DNA of 64,000 bases from Sclerodactyla briareus (taxonomy: Eukaryota; Echinodermata; Holothuroidea; Dendrochirotida; Sclerodactylidae), in contig JAODTK010002488.1 in assembly GCA_026419785.1 (NCBI GenBank), forward strand, positions 226,445 to 290,444, written 5' to 3'. Positions 51,544 through 59,644 of this stretch are shown here, piece by piece. The position numbers and the translations under genes are program-made. The notes beneath the pieces are model-generated. The model did not search any database and was not told the DNA's origin. It saw only the letters and a program-made list of their open reading frames with translations. The stretch's first letter is position 1. The number at the start of each line of letters is the position of its first letter.

Positions 51544-54500
51544 CATCCATCATCCATCCATCCATCCATCCATCCATCCATCATCCATCCATCCATCATC
51601 CATCCATCCATCAGTGTTAACAATTTTTGGCCCCCAAACAGTCATTCTGTAATGGGATGTTTGACCAAACTTGGACACAATGTTTATGACCCATGAGGAA
51701 TGATATTTGACTTTGTGAAGGTCAAGGTCAAAGGTCATAAAAAAGGTGCAGTATAGGCCATATGTGTAAAATTTCAAAATGTATCTCCTACAAATTTCGG
51801 TGCACAGTGCTGGTGTTCGATCATGATGATGGTCTAACAGCCGTACTCTCGGGGTCAGGAATTGCGGTCCACGGTCCCACTTGGGCCCGAGGGCCCCCCA
51901 TTTTTTGAAATTCACAAAATAGTTACTTGAAAGGCATATCCTTACACAAGATTTAATTGTGTTCTTCAAAGTTAGATGTAGTGGTCCTTGGGTAGAGGGC
52001 GCATAGGGAGTGTGTTCAGGAATTCGGGGGTCAGGCCCAGCTTGGGCCCCACTGCCCATTATATGAAATACTGCAAAATCTTGTATCTCTCACAAATTTT
52101 GTTGCACCGTGCTGCAGTTCAAGTCATAATGGTGGTTAATAGCTGTACCTTCCGGGTTCTCAGGGGTTTAGGTCCCAGGCCAAGTTGTGGGGTCCTGGGG
52201 GCCCCCCCCCATCATGTGGGAATTATTGCAAAATGCTTTCCTCTTGAAAATTTCAGTGCACAGTGCTGACATTCGGTCTAATGATGGTTCTGACAGCGTA
52301 CCTTGGGTGTTAAGGAATTTTTGGTCAAAGGTCCCACTCGGCATGTGGGCCCATTTTAAAAATGCACACAAATGGTATTTGAAATGCATTCCTCCCACAA
52401 GATTCAAATTGACGTTCTTCAATTGCATGTAAAGGTCTTTGGGTTAGAGGGCCATTGGGGTTGTTCAGGAATTTTGGGCGCGAGGCCCATTTGGGTACTG
52501 GGCCCATTATATGAAATACTGCAAAATCTTGTATCTCCTTAAAATGTGGTTGGACAGGCGTCATGTCAGTCATAATGGTGGTCAAATTGCCATACCTTAT
52601 GGTGCCCAGGCAGTTAGGTCCCTGCCAGGATCTCGATAGAATCACGCAAAATGCCTTGTTGCACAGGCTGTCATTCGGTGTCATAATGATGGTATAACAG
52701 CCGTACCTATGGGATGTAGGACCATTTATGAAATATCACACCAATGGTACTTGAAATGATTCTCCTCCCACAAGCTTCAATCATTCTTTTCAAAGTACCC
52801 AGTCCTTGTGTCGAGGGCCATTTCAGGTGCTTCGGAAGTTGAGCCCTAGGGGCCAAATATGAAATACTGCAAAAAAAATTATCTCCTACAAAATCCTGTT
52901 GCACAGTGCTGATGTTCAGTCATAAGGATGGGTCTAATAGCTGACTTCGTTGGTCAGGGATAATAGGACCCAAGGCCCAGAGTGTCACTGTGGGCCTTGC
53001 AGCCCATGTGGAATATTTATTGATGCTTTGGGCCAGGCATGGTCAAAAGTCATAAATGGGGCACAGTAGGCCATGTTTGAAAACGCCTCATTCGCCTCAT
53101 GACGTGAACATCTGTCAAATAATTGTACATTTTCCTTGGTACATTTGTGCAGTTTGAGATACAAGCACCATTGGTGCTCTAGTATATTTGACTATTAAGA
53201 TCATCCATATTGGCCAGAGTTGTCAGAGGTTGCAAGGCACTTTTAGTCAATCAAGTAAAGTAACAAGCAATCTATCATCAAGTTAAGTCAAGTCGCAAGT
53301 CAATCATTTTCCCGTCAAGTCAAGGTCAAGTCGCCTCAGTTTCTTGCAAGTAAAGTCAATTCAAATTGTTCCAAGTCAAGTTAAGTCACAAGTCATCCAA
53401 TTATACACATGAGCCATGTTTGTTTAGTTATTACTATCCAGAAACTGCACTGCCACAAGAAATGAGTGAAAACATCGCTTTCCGACGGGCTCCGGCTATG
53501 TCCCTGCAACGATGGCCATAGTGGCTAGACTGCCTGTCACGGACTTGGAGAAACTACTTTCGTATGTGGAGTCTCTGTATTCTTCATGATCACAGGGTTC
53601 AGTCCTCGATTTTTAGAAATCAGGAGAGCACGGAAATGCTCTCCCAGGGACTGCAGGGTGCTCATATTTTATCCAGATAAGGGGGCTATAGGATGGCATC
53701 AAACTATCTATTCTGTCCACAGACGGGACCATGCTAAACTGAAATGCCCATGTGTGCATAGCTGTGTATCGGACAGTTTGTTTCCATGCCCCGCTAGTGG
53801 AACAATGTATTGTAAACATCGTACATTTGCCGCGGATATGAAGTGCACAGCGAGCAACTTCACGCTAGCACTGGCGTTCCTCACCTCAGAAATTGTGACA
53901 AAGTGCGCAAAAAGTTGAGGAATTAGAAATGAATTCTGATTTGTGATAATACGAATCAAATGACAATCAGATGGGAGATTTCACATTGAGGAGCAGGATG
54001 ACATAAGAAAGAATTGGACCGGCGGAAATGTTTATACGCGGGCAACCAACTTTATAGAGTTGTTGTCCGTAACTCGTAAGAAATTATGGTGTCTCGTCTC
54101 TGGATCGGAATCAGACGGGACCCGTATCTATAAATCGAGCCAGGGAAGGCCTGGTTTACATGCAGTAGTGCTTTTGCAGTAGTGCCCTGCATTTTCAGTG
54201 GAAACATATAACACTCAGGCGTGAGGCCTGATAGTAGTAGTGCGTGTGTGTTTTGACACTGAATAAAATATAACTCGTGTGGGAAGGAATGTGGATGTAT
54301 ACATCATGAGGGTAGCTATTTCCAGCAATCAGCTGAATAAATCAGCATGGTATACGAGAACAGCAATCCGGGGTTTCTGTGACTGATTATCCCTATCGTA
54401 CACTTAATAATATTACAATGTACGGAAGTAGCTTGCTCGATCGACAGCCAGCCGAGCTGGGTTAAGGTGTTGATGAAAAGGGAAGATACTGAATTTTTTC

Positions 54501-57500
54501 CAATGGCGCAAGCAAATTGGTTCAAGTCAAGTCAAAGCACAAGTCATTATAGCAAGGTCAATGCAAGATCACGAGTCAATCACTTTTCAATTCCTGCAAG
54601 TCAAGTCCAAGTAGCAAGCATTCCCTTCGAGTCAAAGTCAGTCAAAGTCAAGTCACAAGTCAAAAAAAAAAAGTCCATTGACTCGATGTAAACAACTCGC
54701 ATATGGGATCATTTTCCACTAACCCACCCCCCCCCTATTGTCCATCGCAGAACATGGTATAACACCATGTTTCCCCTCATCAGACAGCCTGTCTGATTCT
54801 CTAGTTCTGGCTTTAGATTAATTGAAATTTTCAGTTTTCCCATGGAATCACAGAATAATGTAAGTCATTGTATAATAGAGATGCTGATAATTCAGGACAT
54901 GCATGCTCACTGGACAAACGCCACAAGACAATTTCATGGAGCCAAATCAGAGACAGTATATGCTCTATGGGTTGTGTGCAGTAAAAAACAAAAAAAAAAA
55001 AAAAAAAAAGGGCGAATGATTGAGGAGCACGTATCCAGAACAAGTGGCTAGAAGTAAACAATAGTGCATTTTTTTGTTGACGTTAGTGATGAATGAATTT
55101 TGCGTGGAGACTCGAAGGCAAGAATCACGTGTCCTTAAGCAGCTGGTTTCAAGGAGAGTTGTAATTTTGTATACAAATCAGGTGCAGTGGGTGGGCCTAA
55201 CTATCAGTCTCTTGAGGACTGTAGCTCAGTTTAGTGATGTTAGGGTGCAACATGACTGTCAGCAATCCGTCTCTGCACTGAAGGCGACAGTCAACTAAAA
55301 CTAAAACGCACCCAATGGGACGTACAAATCGAGCAAGTTTGACTGATAGTGGATTAACCACGCATTCTCTTCTCGACTGAGGCTCAGATAATAACCGAGG
55401 CAGAGGTGTGGGTAACCATTCAAACCTGCTCCCGTAAACCGCCATTTTAATTGTCCCCTTCCGAAAATGGAACGAGCAGTGAACGCCACGATCCGGACCC
55501 ACTCTCTTGGAACCTGGAGGAGAGGAGAAGAGAGTCATGTCCAACAAGACTGCTCCACAGCAGACCAACAAGATTTATTGCAAAAATATCCTGAAAGAAA
55601 CATGTGCATAAATCCATCGCATTACAGCAGAGCCATGAAGTGACCAAGACCTAACCCATCGCAACTGCAAGTACAGCCACCTATCCAATGAATGCTTGAA
55701 TTCAAACCCGGAATGTTTGCTGGCAGAGTGCCACTGATACACTCTGCTATTCTTCTGCCACCATTGAGGTGGAAGAAGCTGCGGGTGACCATTTTTCTCC
55801 AGTACATTGTTCCAGAGCAAATGAATATAGAGCAGGTCGTTTACTTGAATTGACTGATCACAGAATAAGTTGCCCTAAAATTGCAGTAACGTGTGTAGGG
55901 GTTTTCCCTCCTGTACCCAAACCAGGTTTGCAGAGTTTGGTAACTGGCGTATACACATGGCCTTCCGTAAAATCAGACCTGCAACTCTAAGAAGCAGGTA
56001 TCCCCAAGCCCACCGGGGACCCCTGACCCTACTGTTGCCTTGTGAGCTGTCAGACACACGTACGAGGTGCTGGCGTGGCTCAGGCGTCGGGGTGATGACG
56101 CAGTGTTGTCCAGGTGAGTTAGGATAGTTAGACACTGCAGGCATAAATGAGAGCATAGAGTACTTTGGGATAGTATGTCAAACCAGAATAAAGGGTTAGG
56201 TTTTGAACTATTCAGTCTCTCGGGTCTGGGTATAACAGAGGCTTAAAAGATCAATGGCAATGAGCATGGTGTATTCCCAAAAAAGCCATGCCAGAGGGCA
56301 CCAACTAGAGTGTTCCAGCAGATAGTGAGAGCGGGTGGCTTAATTGGTTTTAAGGCAGTCGAGCTTGTAACCAGTGGTTATGGGTTCGAGTCCACTTGGA
56401 CCCTTGAGCAAGGGGCTTTATCTCTGTTGCCTCCTCACCCAGGTGTATTGGTACCCTGTTAGGTAACTTATATTGCGTTGTGCGCTATATGTGGGCTGCA
56501 CCTATGGGAAGTCCCCCAGGGGGACATGACTGTGGCATAACTGTTCAGTGTGCCAGGTGCGAACAGGCACGGTTTGTGCACTATATAGTGTGGTGTGAAA
56601 AAAGTTACATGAGCAGGGGTAATGATTGTGAAACGCTTGAGATGTGGTTGCCACATTGTAAGGCGCTATCAAAATGACGAAATCATTATAGTGTTCCCCT
56701 TCCCCAGCCCTCCACAGAGGTGATGTACCTGGTTGAATTGAAATCTAGCATATTGATTAATTCGTTCATTCTACAATACAGCTGACCCTTGGGATGGACA
56801 CAAAATGTCCATTTTAGCTCACCCCAGATGTGCTGGGTGAGCGATGTGATCAGCAGGTCTATCTATCTAATCGGTCAACAATGATTCAAAATGCTACTCC
56901 TCCAGGTGTATGGGGGATTATGATGAAACTTGGGTCAGGAATTGAGGTCAAAGGTCATTCTAGGGTCAATTTGGCATTTTGTTCACCGGTCCAAGCGGCT
57001 TATTCTCTACAGTACAAATCGGGCTCAAAAACTTGGGCAGATATCGGGGGACTAATATTAAATACGGGATGTTCAGGAACTTTTGAGGTCAAAGGTCATC
57101 TATGAGGCATTTCTCCCCAAAAAAGTCTTTTTTTGGGCAACAAAAAAAAACGCTTCGCCTCCCAGAGATTGAATTGTATGGACAGTGATAGTTGTCAATT
57201 TATCATTGTCCAAGGTACTACCAGGGTGTTAAGGAAATTTGAGGGTCCAAAGCATCTGGGGTTCAATTTTGGCCATTTTGCCCAAACGGTCAAGCCGCTT
57301 CCCTATGGCGACAGAGATCGGACGATCATGAAAATTGAGTCAGTATGATCATTGACCATGGTATTTATGTGGTGTTCAGGAATTCGCAGGTAAAATGTCG
57401 CTAGGGGTCAATTTTTTTTTTTGGGGTGTTTGGGGCCCCCCCCCACTTTGTTCAAATGTCAAGGGCTTCGTTCTATGGGACGATCAGACTAACAGAGAGT

Positions 57501-59644
57501 TGGAATCAGTATAAATCAGACCAGTTGTACTTATGGGGTGTTCAGGAATTTGAGGTCAAAAAGGTCAGATAGGGGTCAAGTTTGGCCATTTTGTTCAGTA
57601 TGGTAAAGCTGCCTCTTTCCTACAGAACAGATCGGATGATCAAGAAAGTTGGTCAGTGTAATCATTGACCAGTGATACATAGGAGTGTTCAGGAATTGAG
57701 GTCAAAGGTCATCTAGGGGTCAATTTTGGCCATTTTGCCCAAACGGTCAAGCCGCTTCTCCTATGGGACAGATCGGACGATCATAGAAATTGGTCAGTAT
57801 GATCATTGACCAGTGGTAATTATGGGGTGTTCAGGAATTGAGGTCAAAGGTCATCTAGGGGTCAATTTTGGCCATTTTGTTCAGATGGTCGAAGCTGCTC
57901 TCTTTCCTACAGAAAAGATTGGATGATCATGAAAGTTGGTCATTGTAATCATTGACCAGTGATACATAGGAGTGTTCAGGAATTGAGGTCAAAGGTCATC
58001 TAGGGGTCAATTTTGGCCATTTTGCCCAAACGGTCAAGCCGCTTCTCCTATGGGACAGATCAGACTACCAAGAGGAGTTGATCAGTATAATCATTGACCA
58101 GTTGTACTTATGGGGTGTTCAGGAATTGAGGTCAAAGGTCATCTAGGGGTCAATTTTGGCCATTTTGTTCAGATGGTCGAAGCTGCTCTCTTTCCTACAG
58201 AAAAGATTGGATGATCATGAAAGTTGGTCATTGTAATCATTGACCAGTGATACATAGGAGTGTTCAGGAATTTCGGGCTCAAGATCCAGTGTGGGCCCCA
58301 TTATTTGAAATCATGCCAAATGCTTTTTCCGCCCAAATTTTAATGCATAGTGCTGATGTTCAATCATGAGATGCTCCAATAGGTGTACCTTCAGAGTGCT
58401 CAGAAATTTTTGGTCCAAGGCCACATTCATGCCCATTTTATGAAATTAAACACAATGATGCTTGAAATACATTTCCTCTTACAAGCTTCAGTTGATTTTC
58501 TTTGAACATGGGAGCAATGGTCCTTGTGTGGACCATTTGGATCATTGACCTATGGATCATTTGGACTGTTACCTCAATCTATCACTCCCCATAACATTGC
58601 ACAAGTAGAACGTAAACAGCAAACCAATGTACACATACAGTACCAGGTGAGCTACTGTGCCGTTGGCACTCTCGTTTCAAACAAGTGAGTCAAATTAGTT
58701 TCATCGCTGCTGACATAGTGAAAAGTGTTTAAAACAAGAGTAACAATAACATACTCATGATCCCCATTCTTCCCATAGGAACACACGGACAGCTGATCAC
58801 TGAGTCTGTCACAGGTCACTTAGGTAGTCAGTAGATGTATATCACACTCTGCGTCTGTCAGTAACTCGCAAATTCCCTGGTCATATCTCCTGATAGTACA
58901 AGTGGGCCCACTCTATGAACGGACTAATCACGTTCCGAATACTCATGAAAGTATGATGAACCGATATCCAAATCAATCAATCAATCAATCAATCTTCACT
59001 GCAGGGAGTGGAATAGCCACAGTGTTCTCTCTCCCTCTGTCAAGGTTATGACAAATATGCATTGATTTGTGCACTTGTCCTTTATATGGCAACACTACAT
59101 CTGTAGCCTATAGCAAGCTGTTAGCCTTGTACGAAAATCAGCAAATTGCACTCATTGTGGAGATTATTCACCTTTCCTAACATGTAAAATAACTCCCTAA
59201 ATCAGGAGAATCATGAAAATTTGGTAACAAAATCCAAGCCACTGCTGAGTGCACAAATTAATGAGGAAGTCACCTAATTACAGATTCTTTCATTCTTTCC
59301 CAACATTTTGCAAATGTACAAGCAATATGATCCAGCTTTTTCCAAATCTGGAGAAGATGATTCGATGGTGGAATTAATTCTTTAATCTGGGTCCTGATTA
59401 AGAAAATAGTATGACTTGTCACAGGATATTAATAACAATTTCAAAATTCAATCTGAATACTACTCTGCGGAATGCCTTTCTCTACCTGTTCTCTATTCCA
59501 TTTTCTTTTTTTCAGCTCTCATATTTCACCCTTTGTGGGTTCGCCCAAATGGCCATTTGGGCGAAGGGCAAACACCGTAACTACTTGAAGGAGTTCAAGG
59601 ATTACCCCCGGGGCAGGAAGGCAATCATCCCTTTCCTGATCTGA
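40035..59644 (+). CDS. TECR: Trans-2,3-enoyl-CoA reductase gene (very-long-chain fatty-acid elongation), ten exons, exon 1 not found
   Basis: The family reduces trans-2-enoyl-CoA with NADPH in the ER membrane, the fourth step of very-long-chain fatty-acid elongation. Joined in order, exons A-J give about 310 residues, against 308 in human TECR. They include the ubiquitin-like N-terminal domain (exons A-D), the hydrophobic steroid-reductase-like core (E-I) and the C-terminal block IWAKGKHRNYLKEFKDYP ending in IIPFLI and a stop. Most introns begin GT (often GTGAGT or GTAAGT) and end AG, with matching phases. The literal reading frame is broken by 1-2 nt indels in exons A, D, F, G, I and J, commonly in homopolymer runs. 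Identity resumes at once on the other side in another frame, which suggests consensus errors more than decay. Human exon 1 encodes only a few residues; its counterpart here is upstream and unrecognised. The introns are unusually rich in tandem repeats and SINEs. Family assignment is very secure; functional status is inferred. Confidence 0.93.
40554..40605 (+). CDS. TECR: TECR exon B
   Basis: Preceded by a pyrimidine-rich tract and CAG, followed by the donor GTGAGT. The frame reads LTTSSTIADVKAQFQAQ, matching the human ATIAEIKNLF region of the ubiquitin-like domain. It ends in phase 1, and the next exon begins in the matching phase. No indel is needed. Confidence 0.88.
40770..41060 (-). mobile_element. 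SINE-like fragment (minus strand), TECR intron B-C
   Basis: On the minus strand the text CTGGGCAAGGCGCTTTACTC followed by CATTGCCT, a C tract and GTGTATAGCAC resembles the body of SINE2-type repeats common in marine invertebrates. No A and B boxes are seen, so it is 5' truncated or misassigned. Confidence 0.45.
41678..41723 (+). CDS. TECR: TECR exon C
   Basis: A 46-nt exon between a CCCCAG acceptor and a GTAAGT donor. It reads KYAYPSRQSYRTRA, aligning with human WYPARQSLRLDPK. The phase at entry fits exon B exactly, and it leaves in phase 2. Confidence 0.88.
42025..42110 (-). mobile_element. Short fragment of the 44.5/55.4 kb SINE family
   Basis: CTTCTCGACTAGTG and GGTTTAACCAATCCAACTTG, followed by CTCCTG, match the left ends of the two fuller copies. 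Only about 85 bp is shared. Confidence 0.4.
42277..42300. repeat. G17-A-G6 tract upstream of TECR exon D
   Basis: An almost pure G run, about 120 bp before the exon D acceptor. It could form a quadruplex or pair with the C tracts downstream of the exon. The true length in the genome may differ, given other homopolymer errors. Confidence 0.85.
42420..42535 (+). CDS. TECR: TECR exon D
   Basis: Contains GKSLKDEQTLKELGLRDGSK and then LFFTDLGPQIGWTT, a very close match to the end of the human ubiquitin-like domain (GKSLKDE and DLGAQISW). The run of five G at the acceptor is one base too long for the phase set by exon C; four G would restore it, a typical homopolymer length error. The donor chosen is GTAACA at 42536, which gives phase 0 and fits exon E but adds four residues (LIMS) compared with human. 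GTTAAT at 42523 is an alternative whose phase does not fit. Confidence 0.9.
42606..42855. repeat. 143-bp tandem duplication with C tracts, TECR intron D-E
   Basis: GACCGAGGCCTACTCAATTG at 42631 recurs at 42774, and the match continues through TTGGATTTTACTGAACCTAG to GATGCAAGCTAC. The second copy is preceded by C7-A-C14 (42748-42769), the first by C7. Confidence 0.85.
43920..44029 (+). CDS. TECR: TECR exon E (first membrane segment)
   Basis: A clean 110-nt exon with an ATCAG acceptor and a GTGAGT donor, entering in phase 0 and leaving in phase 2. It reads VFLEYFGPLVVFLIFYARPS and continues VIYGPSAASL, aligning with human VFLTEYAGPLFIYLLFYFRVPFIYG. The hydrophobic stretch is the first predicted transmembrane segment of the reductase core. 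No indel is needed. Confidence 0.92.
44455..44845 (-). mobile_element. tRNA-derived SINE, copy 1 (minus strand), TECR intron E-F
   Basis: Matches 55355-55765 throughout; for example GCAACTGCGAGTACAGCCAC against GCAACTGCAAGTACAGCCAC. On the minus strand a pol III B-box-like CCCAGTTCAATTCC lies near 44778-44791. The right end is therefore the 5' end. Confidence 0.65.
46000..47010 (+). mobile_element. Interspersed repeat element, copy 2 (in TECR intron between exons E and F)
   Basis: Same order as copy 1: an internal unit with CCACCGCACCGTGTGCCTGCC and CCCGCCAAGTGGTAGAC, a second unit from about 46280 with GATGCCGCAACGTGTGTTCTC and CCCGCCTGGTGGTAGAC, then GAGAACCCTTCTTC, TTGTTAAGGAACATCA, a GC-rich spot (about 46783-46797) and the end AATGCATTGCGGGCC with AATATTGGGGGGAC. 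It lies in the sense orientation relative to TECR. Confidence 0.75.
47842..47944 (+). CDS. TECR: TECR exon F (KRxxE motif), internally frameshifted
   Basis: Acceptor TTTCAG, donor GTGAGT. It opens in frame as a histidine plus IAAACWTFHY and closes in frame as TMPLMNIFK, both matching human (ICHSFHY and TMPLRNIFK). Between them the conserved KRLLETIFVHRFS lies in a different frame. In the literal frame the same bases read NDSWKPFLCTVSP. One base is missing before the lysine codon and two after the last serine codon, so the exon as a whole stays in frame. The K-R and E of this motif are, from memory of yeast Tsc13 mutagenesis, important for activity. A 36-bp minisatellite starts about 15 nt beyond the donor. 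Confidence 0.9.
47958..48535. repeat. 36-bp minisatellite, ~15-16 copies, TECR intron F-G
   Basis: Each 36-bp unit reads ACCTGAGAGATGGTATACC, then ATTTCTAATATTCTGGT. Units differ by GAGAGAT/GAGGGAT and by 1-4 nt indels. Both GGTACC and GGTATACC palindromes occur in each unit. The array begins about 15 nt after the exon F donor. Because 36 is a multiple of three, open frames (up to 195 residues) run through it on both strands; these are artefacts. Confidence 0.95.
49751..49831 (+). CDS. TECR: TECR exon G, several frameshifts
   Basis: Follows a GTTGCAG acceptor. Taking the frames piecewise, it reads NSGS, then YY, then F, FVAYF and NHPFVYI, which follows human [24 protein letters not shown]. 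At least three small indels are needed. The 3' boundary is set at GTAGTC because this supplies the single base needed by exon H; it is a weak donor and the end is uncertain by a few bases. A long T tract follows at about 49851-49868. Confidence 0.75.
50594..50676. repeat. C15 and C24 tracts, TECR intron G-H
   Basis: A run of 15 C (50594-50608) and a run of 24 C (50653-50676), the longest homopolymer in the window, are separated by 44 nt. The proline-rich and glycine-rich open frames across them are artefacts. Confidence 0.9.
51360..51403 (+). CDS. TECR: TECR exon H (short)
   Basis: A 44-nt exon between CTTCTGCAG and the donor GTGAGC. It reads YGDIQLYGGLAAFL, aligning with human YGAQQVKLALAIFV. 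It enters needing one base from exon G and leaves in phase 0. No indel is needed. Confidence 0.85.
51481..51614. repeat. CTAT/CATC compound microsatellite, TECR intron H-I
   Basis: About 15 CTAT units pass directly into CATC units that are broken three times by CAT. It lies about 80 bp after exon H. Confidence 0.95.
51715..53060. repeat. Degenerate tandem array, TECR intron H-I
   Basis: Recurring blocks in order: TGCACAGTGCTG with TTC-GTC-TAATGATGG, a GTACCTT-GGGT block, TTCAGGAATT, GGTCCCA-GGCCCA, TATGAAATACTGCAAAATCTTGTATCTC and ACTTGAAATGCAT-TCCTCC-ACAAG. The ~300-bp pattern repeats about four times with many indels. It opens with AGGTCAAGGTCAAAGGTCA (51719-51737). The 169-residue minus frame is incidental. 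Confidence 0.8.
53250..53402. repeat. AAGTC-type short tandem block, left
   Basis: Degenerate AAGTCAAGTC/CAAGTCGC words over 150 bp. A similar block lies at 54520-54670, with about 1.1 kb of unrelated sequence between them. Confidence 0.75.
54520..54670. repeat. AAGTC-type short tandem block, right
   Basis: Same word family and same orientation as the left block, ending in an A-rich run. Confidence 0.75.
55355..55765 (-). mobile_element. tRNA-derived SINE, copy 2 (minus strand), TECR intron H-I
   Basis: On the minus strand, an A-box-like TATCAGTGGCAC (about 55729-55741) lies about 20 nt upstream of a B-box-like GGGTTTGAATTC (about 55698-55710). Body and tail are shared with 44455-44845. It lies about 160 bp before TECR exon I. 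Confidence 0.7.
55926..56113 (+). CDS. TECR: TECR exon I (catalytic tyrosine region), several frameshifts
   Basis: Acceptor CCAG, donor GTGAGT. One extra A near the start separates the acceptor from FGNWRIHMAFRKIRPA, which matches human LGNFSIHMALRDLRPAG. Downstream, frames alternate: YP, KPTGDP, LTLL, VSC, TYEV and finally GVMTQC, following human [36 protein letters not shown] in order. At least five 1-2 nt indels are needed, including two missing bases just before the NYTYE-like segment that carries the family's active-site tyrosine. It lies between two related tandem-repeat arrays. Confidence 0.85.
56325..56695 (+). mobile_element. tRNA-derived SINE (SINE2-like, + strand), TECR intron I-J
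   Basis: A box TGGCTTAATTGG (56336-56347) and B box GGTTCGAGTCC (56383-56393) are spaced as in a tRNA promoter. The body contains GAGCAAGGGGCTTTATCTC and ACCCAGGTGTATTGGTACC. The 3' end TTGTAAGGCGCTATCAAAAT with ATCATTAT is the usual tail of this SINE class. The tRNA-like head does not form a full cloverleaf, so it is a SINE and not a tRNA gene. Confidence 0.8.
56945..57098 (+). promoter_or_regulatory. Candidate DR1 nuclear-receptor motifs (first two of six)
   Basis: AGGTCAAAGGTCA, the consensus direct repeat of AGGTCA with one spacer base, occurs exactly at 56945-56957 and 57086-57098. Such sites bind RXR heterodimers and HNF4/COUP-TF-type receptors in animals. Binding here is inference: the motif is part of the tandem unit. 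Confidence 0.35.
57699..58141 (+). promoter_or_regulatory. Candidate DR1 nuclear-receptor motifs (last four of six)
   Basis: Exact AGGTCAAAGGTCA at 57699-57711, 57841-57853, 57986-57998 and 58129-58141, with regular spacing of about 143 bp. A DR3 form (AGGTCA-AAA-AGGTCA) is at 57553-57567. Confidence 0.35.
58262..58560. repeat. Unit of the 51.7-53.0 kb family joined to the DR1 array
   Basis: TTTCGGGCTCAAGATCCAGTG, then TGCATAGTGCTGATGTTCAA and ACTCAT/TTATGAAATT-AACACAATG with ATACATTTCCTCTTACAAGC, follow the order seen in the intron H-I array. The two arrays therefore share ancestry. Confidence 0.7.
58970..58995. repeat. (AATC)n microsatellite
   Basis: About six AATC units in the last TECR intron. 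Confidence 0.9.
59516..59644 (+). CDS. TECR: TECR exon J (C-terminus and stop)
   Basis: Follows a strong pyrimidine tract and TTCAG. It encodes CGFAQMAIWAKGKHRNYL and continues through KEFKDYP and IIPFLI to TGA, closely matching human GFTQMTIWAKGKHRSYLKEFRDYPPLRMPIIPFLL. One extra T in the run near 59526 shifts the frame relative to exon I. The dilysine-rich C-terminus fits an ER membrane protein. No AATAAA was seen in the first few hundred bases downstream; ATTAAA at 60541 is a weak, distant candidate for polyadenylation. Confidence 0.93.
   Translation, partial: LSYFTLCGFAQMAIWAKGKHRNYLKEFKDYPRGRKAIIPFLI

Larger units (their letters stand above)
56820..58268. repeat. Tandem array, ~145-bp unit with 288-bp higher-order period, last TECR intron
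   Basis: Units carry GTTCAGGAATT, GAGGTCAAAGGTCAT, AGGGGTCAATTTTGGCCATT, a variable segment, GATCATGAAA-TTGGTCA and ATCATTGACCAGT. Two variants, with CGGTCAAGCCGCTTCTCC or GGTCGAAGCTGCTCTCTTTC, alternate in the right half. This makes a dimeric unit whose copies at about 57829-57971 and 58117-58261 are almost identical. The left half is older and more diverged. Confidence 0.9.

Noticed and set aside
51550..52059. 169-residue minus-strand frame
   Set aside because: It begins in the CATC microsatellite and crosses the degenerate tandem array; no family is recognised.
56330..56400. tRNA gene
   Set aside because: A and B boxes are present, but the acceptor and anticodon stems do not close, and the body and tail are those of a SINE.
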